Shown here: positions 1-5,411 of the stretch, piece after piece
Layout: each line of letters opens with the position of its first letter
Position numbering within the stretch: the stretch's first letter is position 1
Assembly: GCA_903891735.1 (NCBI GenBank)
Contig: CAITFQ010000072.1
Location: 1 to 12,978, forward strand
Length of the DNA stretch: 12,978 bases
Source: Candidatus Uhrbacteria bacterium
GTDB lineage: Bacteria > Patescibacteriota > Patescibacteriia > UBA9934
Direction: 5' to 3'
Position numbers and translations under genes: made by a program
Notes under the pieces: model-generated
Seen by the model: only the letters and a program-made list of their open reading frames with translations
What the model was told of the DNA's origin: nothing
Database searches by the model: none

Positions 1-603
1 ATCGACGGCGCCAAAGGCATTCTCTTTACTGTCACCGTCAGTGCTGACCTCGCCATGTACGAAGTCGCCGAAGCTGCCAAAATCATTACCGGTTCCGCCG
101 ACGACGACGCTCGCGTTATCTTCGGTGCCAACATTGACGAAACTTTGCAGGACGAAGTCCGCATCACCGTCGTCGCCACCGGCTTTGATAACCGTGATCA
201 CCGTCGTGCCCCAGGCCTCGCCGGCGACGTCGAAATTTCCCCCGGTAGCAGCTGGAACTCGCCACGCGCTAGCAGCCAAGTCGACTACCGTCAGCCTTCC
301 GTCCCGGCTCGCAACAGCTACCTTCCAGTCAAAGAATCACCCTTTGTCGAGCGCCGCGTCCCCGCCGCTGAACCACCTCGCAACCAAAACTTTACTGCCA
401 CTGAGCCAAGTAGAAGCTCAGCTTCGACCGCCAACCAACCAACCACGCTAAGCGGGGCAGCCCGCGATCCATACGAAGAAGATCGTCGCCAGGCACCACT
501 CCCACCAGTTCGCGAAGCCCCACCCGTCAATAATAACCATCCCAAAGCTGACGACGACGATGAACTCGGCATTCCTGCCTTCATCCGCCGTAAGATGATG
601 TAG
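1..603 (+). CDS. ftsZ: Cell division protein FtsZ, C-terminal 200 residues (5' truncated by window edge)
   Basis: FtsZ is the tubulin-like GTPase that polymerises into the division ring at midcell. Frame 1 is open from base 1, so the gene starts outside the window. The visible part opens with IDGAKGILFTVTVSADLAMY, the C-terminal GTPase-domain segment that in ordinary FtsZ reads roughly IDGARG-x-L-x-N-x-TGG-x-DLTL. The strands RVIFGANID and VRITVVATGFD follow, which are typical of the second FtsZ domain. After the globular part (about visible residue 60) comes a low-complexity linker rich in Pro, Ala, Arg and Asn. It ends in an acidic run and ELGIPAFIRRKMM, the conserved C-terminal peptide (usual form D-x-x-IPAFLR) that binds FtsA/ZipA/SepF-like partners. 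The stop TAG lies 7 bp before the nrdR start, so the two are probably co-transcribed. Identification is very secure. Confidence 0.97.
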   Translation: MDGAKGILFTVTVSADLAMYEVAEAAKIITGSADDDARVIFGANIDETLQDEVRITVVATGFDNRDHRRAPGLAGDVEISPGSSWNSPRASSQVDYRQPSVPARNSYLPVKESPFVERRVPAAEPPRNQNFTATEPSRSSASTANQPTTLSGAARDPYEEDRRQAPLPPVREAPPVNNNHPKADDDDELGIPAFIRRKMM

Positions 604-610
604 TTCCTGT

Positions 611-1084
611 ATGTTCTGTCCGGTCTGTAGCGGCAAGTCGACCAGAGTTATCGATTCTCGACTTTCGGCCGACAGCTTAACCGTTCGTCGTCGCCGCGAG
701 TGCGAGAAAGTGAAATGCGCTTTTCGTTTCAGCACGGTCGAAGAAATCGAAATCCTCGACGTCACCGTGGTCAAACGTAACGGCCGCCGCGAATCCTACA
801 GTCGCGAAAAAATCGAAAGCGGCCTCAAGAAGTCGCTCGAAAAGCGGCCCTACACGGACGTGCAATTCCGCACGCTCGTCCATACGATTGAGCGTGAAAT
901 TCAAAAGGGGAGAGGCAACGAAATCACCAGTCGTGACATCGGTGCCATTCTCATGGAGCAACTCCGCACCTTCGATAAAGTCGCCTACATTCGTTACGCC
1001 AGCGTCTACCACTCCTTCGAAGACGTCGCCACCTTCGCTGAGGAATTGAAAAAACTGGGGGCGGTAGGCAAGCGCAAGAAATAG
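611..1084 (+). CDS. nrdR: Transcriptional repressor NrdR with altered zinc knuckle
   Basis: NrdR represses ribonucleotide reductase genes by binding NrdR boxes and senses dATP/ATP through an ATP-cone. The 157-residue length is normal. The N-terminal zinc ribbon starts MFCPVC (Cys3, Cys6), followed by RVIDSR and the RRRREC segment. The ATP-cone spans about residues 51-140, with VVKRNGRRESYSREKI at its start and VAYIRYASVYHSFED near its end, both typical. Oddity: the second Cys pair is C31-EKVK-C36, a CX4C spacing, where the family normally has CX2C followed by G-x-R-F; the following residues AFRFST otherwise align. The ATG follows the ftsZ stop by 7 bp with no Shine-Dalgarno sequence, suggesting translational coupling. 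The product is basic at its C-terminus (GKRKK). No ribonucleotide reductase gene is in the window. Confidence 0.93.
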   Translation: MFCPVCSGKSTRVIDSRLSADSLTVRRRRECEKVKCAFRFSTVEEIEILDVTVVKRNGRRESYSREKIESGLKKSLEKRPYTDVQFRTLVHTIEREIQKGRGNEITSRDIGAILMEQLRTFDKVAYIRYASVYHSFEDVATFAEELKKLGAVGKRKK

Positions 1085-1089
1085 TTTTT

Positions 1090-1117
1090 AAATGATGCTA
1101 TACTGGTAGCATCATTT
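1090..1117 (+). promoter_or_regulatory. Perfect 11-bp inverted repeat just upstream of pyk
   Basis: AAATGATGCTA (1090-1100) and TAGCATCATTT (1107-1117) are exact reverse complements separated by six bases, TACTGG. The repeat fills most of the 38-bp gap between the nrdR stop and the pyk ATG at 1123. The hexamer TATACT (1099-1104) sits across the centre and resembles a -10 element, but no -35 is visible 17 bp upstream. There is no U-run after the stem, so a classic terminator is unlikely. It could be an operator, a leader hairpin affecting pyk initiation, or an attenuator. The symmetry is seen directly; the function is inferred. Confidence 0.55.
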
Positions 1118-1122
1118 GCGTT

Positions 1123-2529
1123 ATGGAGGAGACACGCACCAAAATCATTTGCACCATTGGCCCGGCCTCGAGTTCGGTGTCCATGTTAGTGCGTATGATT
1201 GACGCTGGCATGCGCGTCGCCCGCCTCAACTTTTCCCACGGCGATCACCCCAGTCACGCTCGCCTTATCCGCACCATTCAAGCCGCCAGTCGCAAGGCAG
1301 GGCGTCCGGTCGCTATTCTCCAGGACTTGCAAGGTCCCAAAATTCGCGTCGGCGTCTTGCCCGCGGCTGGCGTCATCCTCCACAAAGCCGAGCGCGTCGT
1401 GCTGACTACTGCTGTTATCGATTATAAAACAGGCGGACCAATCCCTGTAACTTACGAACGACTTCATCACGACGTCAAAATCGGCCAGCGCATTCTCTTC
1501 GACGACGGCACGATCGAGGGTATCGTTGAGAAAGTTCGCGGCAAGAACATCAGCCTAAAAGTAAAAGTCCCCGGCACCCTCACCTCGCACAAAGGTTTGA
1601 ACTTACCCGACTCGCTCGTTAGCCAGGCCGCCTTCACCGCTAAGGATAGGTCTGATCTGCTCTTTGGCGTTGGCCAAGAAGTCGACTGGGTCGCCTTGTC
1701 TTTCGTTTCTTGCGCCGACGATATCATCGCCGCTCGAGCCGTTGCCAAATCAGCTGCCAAAGCTGCCGGGGTTACCGCTCCGTTATTCTTCGCCAAAGTC
1801 GAGCGCCGCACTGCCATCGACAACTTCGCGGAAATCCTGGCGGCCGCCGACGGTATCCTCTTGGGTCGCGGCGATTTGGGCGTTGAAGTCCGGCCCGAAG
1901 AAGTTCCCGTCATTCAAAAAGACATTGTCGATGCCTGCCGCCGCGCCGGCAAACCAGTCATCGTCGCCACCCAAATGTTAAACTCGATGATCACCAATCC
2001 GCGGGGGACTCGCGCCGAAATCAGCGACGTGGCCAACGCCGTCTTCGATCACACTGATGCCGTCATGCTGTCCGCCGAAAGCGCCACCGGTCGTTATCCT
2101 GCTGTCACCGTCAAAGCCATGAGCTCCGTCATCCGCGAAGCTGAAAAATCCCGTTACGATGACATTCACCACGTCTCCCTGCGCGTCGCCAGCACCGCCG
2201 AAGCCCTCGCTCAACACGTCCACGTCCTCGCCGCCAGTGGCCTTATTTCAGGTATCGCCGTCGTGGCTGGCCAAGGCGACATTGCTCATAACATCAACCT
2301 CTTCCGCCCCGACGTTCCCATTTTCATGATCTGCCCGAGCGCCAACATCGCTCGCCGTCACCTCGTATCTTCCGGCGTCATTCCGCTCCTCATGAACGAC
2401 GCTCCCGGTACGCTCCTCTCGCGTCTCCAAACAAAAATTCACCACGATCGCTTGCTGCCTCGTGGCACCCAATTAGCCGTCATTACCTCTACCGGCGCCG
2501 AAGTCCGCTTATCTATTGTTCACGTCTGA
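1123..2529 (+). CDS. pyk: Pyruvate kinase
   Basis: Pyruvate kinase transfers phosphate from phosphoenolpyruvate to ADP, the last ATP-yielding step of glycolysis, in the cytoplasm; it needs Mg2+ and usually K+. The 468-residue length is normal. The N-terminus TKIICTIGPAS (residues 6-16) and RVARLNFSHG (31-40) hold the active-site Arg34 and Asn36. DLQGPKIR (68-75) begins the B domain. FAKVE (223-227) carries the catalytic Lys225 and metal ligand Glu227. GRGDLGVE (248-255) gives Asp251, and VATQMLNSM (281-289) the catalytic Thr283. LSAESATGRYP (316-326) is the usual signature, and the rest is the C-terminal domain. ATG at 1123 fits family N-termini. No Shine-Dalgarno precedes it, and a GGAGGAG lies just inside the coding sequence instead. 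The 3' end overlaps the convergent DUF5665-like gene by 21 bp. Confidence 0.97.
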   Translation: MEETRTKIICTIGPASSSVSMLVRMIDAGMRVARLNFSHGDHPSHARLIRTIQAASRKAGRPVAILQDLQGPKIRVGVLPAAGVILHKAERVVLTTAVIDYKTGGPIPVTYERLHHDVKIGQRILFDDGTIEGIVEKVRGKNISLKVKVPGTLTSHKGLNLPDSLVSQAAFTAKDRSDLLFGVGQEVDWVALSFVSCADDIIAARAVAKSAAKAAGVTAPLFFAKVERRTAIDNFAEILAAADGILLGRGDLGVEVRPEEVPVIQKDIVDACRRAGKPVIVATQMLNSMITNPRGTRAEISDVANAVFDHTDAVMLSAESATGRYPAVTVKAMSSVIREAEKSRYDDIHHVSLRVASTAEALAQHVHVLAASGLISGIAVVAGQGDIAHNINLFRPDVPIFMICPSANIARRHLVSSGVIPLLMNDAPGTLLSRLQTKIHHDRLLPRGTQLAVITSTGAEVRLSIVHV

Positions 2530-2772
2530 CGCACTGGTAAAATTATCACTAATCCATTGCGGCAAAATCGGCAAGATTATTCTAGTCGCAATATACAAAG
2601 CCAAGCCAAACACCACCGTACCGCCAATCGCTATCCCAAAACCAGAAGCAATCCCGTCGACAAACCTGTGCCACAGGCGCTTGCTTGTTTTCATGGAATC
2701 GACGTAAACTTCACGCGTCTTCTTGATTACCTCCGCCAACTCCTGTTCTTCCTGGACTAACGATTTCTTCAT
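2509..2772 (-). CDS. Small single-pass membrane protein, DUF5665-like
   Basis: This gene encodes 87 residues. A charged, probably helical N-terminal half (residues 1-38, many Glu/Lys) is followed by a hydrophobic helix FGIAIGGTVVFGLALYIATR (45-64) extending into IILPILPQWI. The order of a coiled-coil-like segment, then a short R-L-W-x-x-F-x-x-G stretch, then a glycine-rich helix containing G-x-G-I-A-I-G matches my recollection of the DUF5665 family, common in Firmicutes and CPR genomes; no function is established. It is convergent with pyk and overlaps its last 21 bp. Its start is only 24 bp from the divergent kinase gene at 2797, so both promoters must sit in or beyond that gap; TATACT (2787-2782, minus) is a candidate -10. 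No Shine-Dalgarno is visible. The protein assignment is fair, the function unknown. Confidence 0.7.
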   Translation of the reverse strand: MKKSLVQEEQELAEVIKKTREVYVDSMKTSKRLWHRFVDGIASGFGIAIGGTVVFGLALYIATRIILPILPQWISDNFTSASDVNNR

Positions 2773-2796
2773 ATTGCTTTCAGTATATCACCATTT

Positions 2797-3303
2797 ATGA
2801 AATTAATTATAATCAACGGCCCGTGGGGTGTCGGCAAGTCGACGACCGCCGCGCTCCTGCATCACCAACTCGTTGGCTCTTTTCACCTCGAACTAGACGT
2901 TTTGCGCCGCAGCATTTCTGGCTACGAACTCGATCGCCAGAAGAGTTTTTACTTCTCCTTGACCCTGGCCCTCAGCCTCATCGAACAATGTTTCAAAGAC
3001 AATCGCGACGTCATCATCGACAAAATGTTTTTCGATGGTTCTATCCTCGACCAACTCATCGCGGTCGCTAACCGATACTCCGCCACTGTCCACGAATTCA
3101 TCCTCTGGTGCGATCAGCAAACCCTCCTCACTCGCGGCGCCACCCGCGGCTATTCCAGTGGAGTCTTCTCAGCCGATCAAGCCGAACGCTCCTGGGAACT
3201 AATCTCTAACCTCATCCCTTTGCGCCCTCAAGCCACCCTCATCGACACCGATTTCCTAACTCCCGCTGACGTTGCCTTAAAGATTACATCAATGATAAAA
3301 TAA
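2797..3303 (+). CDS. P-loop kinase of the AAA_33/zeta-toxin-like type
   Basis: This gene encodes 168 residues. The N-terminal strand MKLIIIN runs into the Walker A motif GPWGVGKST (8-16). LELDVLRR (31-38) supplies the acidic residue expected after the second strand of small-molecule kinases. DVIIDKMFF (71-79) is the next core strand. LLTRGATRGYS (110-120) is Arg-rich like a lid, and ATLIDTDFLTP (146-156) is the closing strand. This fold covers shikimate, gluconate and adenylylsulphate kinases, chloramphenicol phosphotransferase-like enzymes and zeta toxins; the substrate cannot be read from sequence. The ATG lies about 10 bp after a TATATC hexamer and lacks a Shine-Dalgarno, so the mRNA may be nearly leaderless. 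It is followed after 6 bp by the DUF3800 gene, suggesting a two-gene unit. Confidence 0.8.
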   Translation: MKLIIINGPWGVGKSTTAALLHHQLVGSFHLELDVLRRSISGYELDRQKSFYFSLTLALSLIEQCFKDNRDVIIDKMFFDGSILDQLIAVANRYSATVHEFILWCDQQTLLTRGATRGYSSGVFSADQAERSWELISNLIPLRPQATLIDTDFLTPADVALKITSMIK

Positions 3304-3309
3304 ACACTC

Positions 3310-3945
3310 ATGGCTTACATCTTCCTCGACGAAAGCGGTGACTTGGGACTATCAACAGATAAGACAAGTAAATTCTTTCTTATTACTTTTTTGTGTTGCA
3401 AGAATAAACGTCCGATTGAATCGCTTGTCACGAAAACCTACGCCGAACTTAGTAAGCAGTACAAGATGACAGGTGGCATCCTGCATAGTTATCGTGAACG
3501 TCCAATAACTAGGCAGAGACTACTTAAACGATTAGCGACTAAAGACTGTTCTATAATGGCTGTTTATTTTGAAAAAAAGAAAATTCGTACCAACTTTGGT
3601 GACGAAAAGGCGGCACTTTATAATTTTATCGCTAACATCCTACTCGATCGCATTATTACCAGGGGATTGGTTGGCGATAAGCTCGATGATGTAGTTTTGA
3701 TTGCATCTCGTCGCGAGACTAACAAGCTACTTAATGAAAACTTTGAGTCTTATATTAGAAGTAAAATAAAGAAAAAGCACGGATTAGATATTAAAGTTCA
3801 AATAAAAACCTCATTCGAAGAAAAAAGTTTGCAGGCTGCTGATTTTGTCAGCTGGGCTATTTTCAGAAAACTCGCCCATGATGATGCTAGTTATTATACA
3901 ATAATTAAGCCAAAAATCGTTGAAGAGAATCCTCTATTCTCATAA
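3310..3945 (+). CDS. DUF3800 domain protein (RNase H-like fold)
   Basis: This gene encodes 211 residues. It begins MAYIFLDESGDLG, the F-x-DESG-D motif that defines DUF3800 (acidic residues Asp7, Glu8, Asp11). It ends with SLQAADFVSWAIFRKL (173-188), matching the family's L-Q-x-AD-x-V-x-W motif with Asp178. DUF3800 proteins are predicted RNase H-like nucleases, often found in defence or mobile contexts, with no settled general function. The middle strand reads VVLIASRRETN (128-138); some members have an acidic residue in this region, so activity should not be assumed. The gene is visibly richer in AT and in A/T-ending codons than ftsZ, nrdR, pyk and the kinase, which suggests recent acquisition. 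ATG at 3310 follows the kinase stop by 6 bp, without a Shine-Dalgarno. Confidence 0.85.
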   Translation: MAYIFLDESGDLGLSTDKTSKFFLITFLCCKNKRPIESLVTKTYAELSKQYKMTGGILHSYRERPITRQRLLKRLATKDCSIMAVYFEKKKIRTNFGDEKAALYNFIANILLDRIITRGLVGDKLDDVVLIASRRETNKLLNENFESYIRSKIKKKHGLDIKVQIKTSFEEKSLQAADFVSWAIFRKLAHDDASYYTIIKPKIVEENPLFS

Positions 3946-4002
3946 AATAACAAAACCCCGTACGCTATTTACGAGCTACCATCCGGAGGCCCACGTACGA
4001 GG
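3940..4002 (-). terminator. Large hairpin with U-rich tail on the minus strand
   Basis: On minus-strand RNA, CCUCGUACG (4002-3994) pairs with CGUACGGGG (3964-3956), nine pairs including one U-G. A U-rich tail UUUUGUUAUUUUA follows, overlapping the end of the DUF3800 gene. The 29-nt loop contains CCUCC. It behaves as a terminator for leftward transcription only: on the plus strand no U-run follows. It could be a backup stop for the structured RNA at 4065-4502. Alternatively it could be the 3' end of a very short RNA whose promoter may be TTGTCA (4049-4044), 17 bp, TAATCT (4026-4021). The hairpin is clear, its role is not. Confidence 0.5.
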
Positions 4003-4064
4003 AATTACTTGTATAATGATAGATTATCATAACTATTATCCTTTGACAACACCTGTGGATAAAA

Positions 4065-4502
4065 GCCCAAAAGCAAGAGCGCCCAGACCGAAGTCTGAGC
4101 GCCAAGAGCTTCATTGCGGCGAACCGCAACAAATTTTAGACCTCGAACTCGAAGTTGCTAGCTTCAAGCCACGGGCAGGACGAACTTCGCACTATTGACT
4201 CGCGCCGGGGTTTGTATACCGGGCAACAGCTTAAGTAGGTCCTGCAGAATCTGCGATTCTTTGCTTAGGTCTGTGGGCCATCGTCGTCCACCCACATTCA
4301 GCGTCACCAACCTTGCGGCTGATCAGAGCAGGAGATCTCCCCAATTGACTTGCTCAAGGACTTTCGGGGGTAGGACGTGCTTGCGCGACACATCAAAGCT
4401 CATCGATTTTTAGTCCGGACACCTTACGGGCCGTGTTATCTGTCGAAGGACGGGCTGCAGGTTACCCCACAGACGCAATGACACCCAGTTACCCAAGTGC
4501 TG
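4065..4502 (-). ncRNA. Candidate structured non-coding RNA, about 420 nt, class unrecognised
   Basis: This fills most of the gene-free stretch 3946-4541. On the minus strand a promoter (-35 TTGACT 4537-4532, 17 bp, -10 TAATCT 4514-4509) predicts a start near 4502. The strand ends in a 10-bp UUCG hairpin (4102-4079) with a U-containing tail. Further hairpins are visible: TTGCGG-TTCG-CCGCAA (4129-4114); AGAATC-GCA-GATTCT (4260-4246); TGTGGG/CCCACA around a 13-nt loop (about 4297-4273); and CGAAGTT/AACTTCG (about 4189-4150). The reading frames over this stretch give compositionally unnatural peptides without recognisable motifs. I looked for RNase P RNA (P4 GAGGAAAGUCC and ACAGAA), tmRNA (alanine-ended tag, T-arm, CCA), SRP and group I/II intron cores and found no convincing match. 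TTCGACAG (4448-4441) recalls the tmRNA 5' segment but lacks the rest. Confidence 0.6.
4079..4102 (-). terminator. Intrinsic terminator of the structured RNA (UUCG tetraloop)
   Basis: GCGCTCAGAC (4102-4093), TTCG, GTCTGGGCGC (4088-4079) form a 10-bp stem with one G-U wobble on minus-strand RNA. The sequence that follows, TCTTGCTTTTGGGCTTTT, is U-rich but interrupted. A second UUCG hairpin (4129-4114) lies 11 bases before it. Confidence 0.75.
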
Positions 4503-4508
4503 AGCAGC

Positions 4509-4537
4509 AGATTAGCAAAGCCAAACAGGGGAGTCAA
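4509..4537 (-). promoter_or_regulatory. Promoter of the 4065-4502 RNA
   Basis: The -35 is TTGACT (5 of 6 to consensus), the spacer exactly 17 bp, and the -10 TAATCT (weak). It lies immediately beyond the TAG stop of the endonuclease/phosphatase gene (4544-4542), pointing away from it into the gene-free stretch. The elements are seen directly; activity is inferred. Confidence 0.5.
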
Positions 4538-4541
4538 GCTC

Positions 4542-5348
4542 CTAACCAACCTCCAAAATCAGCGGCAAGTGATCACTCACCGGCAAATCGGGCACCTGAA
4601 AACTCTTAACCTCGACGCCTGGCGAAACAAAGGCATAGTCGGCAAACTCCTGGAATCCGTACTTCCCAAACTCGTACTCCGGATTAAGTCGACGCATGTT
4701 ACTGCCGCGGGTTGTTTTAACATCGTAATTTATGATCAAGTTGCGATAGCCAGCCGCCGCAAACATCTTGATCGACTCTGTCTCCGGCAACAAATTAAAG
4801 TCCCCCATCACAATCTTCTCACCCTCTCGCGTCGCCAGAAAATCCACCACCTTCTGCGACTGCTCTAATCTCTTCGCCGAGTCGAGCTTATCCGCCGGTT
4901 GCGAATTACCATGCAGCTGCACGATCGTTAATCGTTCAGAGCCCTGGTCGATACTCAAATAAACAGCCGTATGGCCGAGTGTCTCGTAATCTTTACCATC
5001 GTACGAATTCAACCCGTTGTAAACAAAGAAACTACCTCGCTCCAGTAACGGCAACGACTTTTTATAAAAAGTCGCATTTCCAAGTGTCATTTGTCCAACG
5101 TACTCAGGTGTAATATCAAAATCTACTTGCTCGGGCGCAAAAACAAAATCAAACTCGGGCAGCAACCGCACCAACTCTTCCAGCGTATTCGGCCTAACGC
5201 CAGTTGCTAACGTCGCCAAATCCTCCTTGGGATTACTTAATACCTCCTGCAGGCAGAAAACGTCAGTCGACGCTGACTCACGCCGCAAGAAATCAGTCAG
5301 CGCCGCGAACTCATGTCCCATGAGTATATTGAGTGAAATCACTTTCAT
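4542..5348 (-). CDS. Endonuclease/exonuclease/phosphatase family hydrolase
   Basis: This gene encodes 268 residues, a single EEP domain (DNase I / exonuclease III / sphingomyelinase / inositol phosphatase fold), a metal-dependent phosphodiesterase or phosphomonoesterase. Catalytic landmarks are in order: SLN (5-7) with Asn7; CLQEV (32-36) with metal ligand Glu35; LHGNSQ (145-150) with His146; MGDFNLLP (181-188) with Asp183 and Asn185; FADYAFVSP (235-243) with Asp237; SDHLPL (258-263) with the Asp259-His260 pair. No signal peptide is evident, so it is probably cytoplasmic. The substrate (DNA, RNA, nucleotide, phospholipid) cannot be told. A GGAG motif sits 4 nt before the ATG, and GATAAT about 20 bp upstream is a likely -10, so it has its own promoter after the terminator at 5375-5406. 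Confidence 0.9.
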   Translation of the reverse strand: MKVISLNILMGHEFAALTDFLRRESASTDVFCLQEVLSNPKEDLATLATGVRPNTLEELVRLLPEFDFVFAPEQVDFDITPEYVGQMTLGNATFYKKSLPLLERGSFFVYNGLNSYDGKDYETLGHTAVYLSIDQGSERLTIVQLHGNSQPADKLDSAKRLEQSQKVVDFLATREGEKIVMGDFNLLPETESIKMFAAAGYRNLIINYDVKTTRGSNMRRLNPEYEFGKYGFQEFADYAFVSPGVEVKSFQVPDLPVSDHLPLILEVG

Positions 5349-5374
5349 AGTGCTCCGATATTATCACATCATCA

Positions 5375-5406
5375 AAAAAGAGCCAGGCTGTCGCTTGGCT
5401 CTTTTT
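5375..5406 (-). terminator. Intrinsic terminator, potentially bidirectional
   Basis: AAAAAGAGCCA (5375-5385) and TGGCTCTTTTT (5396-5406) are a perfect 11-bp inverted repeat with a 10-nt loop. The A/T ends give U-runs on both strands. It lies 5 bp after the stop of the secreted Ig-like gene and so ends that leftward transcript before the hydrolase gene starts at 5348. Confidence 0.9.
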
Positions 5407-5411
5407 ATTAC

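Noticed and set aside
41..451. 136-codon plus-strand frame overlapping ftsZ
   Set aside because: It is out of frame with the clear FtsZ sequence and is a Ser/Pro/Thr-rich shadow.
4043..4071. Plus-strand promoter from TTGACA at 4043
   Set aside because: The -35 is perfect but no -10-like hexamer lies at 16-18 bp, and no plus-strand gene follows.
3920..4413. Two plus-strand open frames (3920-4198 and 4195-4413)
   Set aside because: The translations lack any domain, have unnatural composition, no ribosome binding site, and lie over strong RNA hairpins of the opposite strand.
4241..4461. CCTGCAG/CTGCAGG complementarity as a closing stem of a small RNA
   Set aside because: CTGCAG is self-complementary, so the match carries little information, and no tRNA-like arms lie beside it.
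4065..4502. tmRNA (ssrA) on the minus strand
   Set aside because: TTCGACAG at 4448-4441 recalls the tmRNA 5' segment, but I found no Ala-ended tag followed by a stop, no T-arm with GTTCGA in context, and no acceptor pairing plus CCA at the other end.
4065..4502. RNase P RNA (rnpB)
   Set aside because: Length and isolation fit, and GAAAGTCC occurs (4365-4358), but the flanking P4 sequence, ACAGAA and GGTAAGGGTGAAA-type cores are absent by eye. A covariance-model search is needed to settle it.
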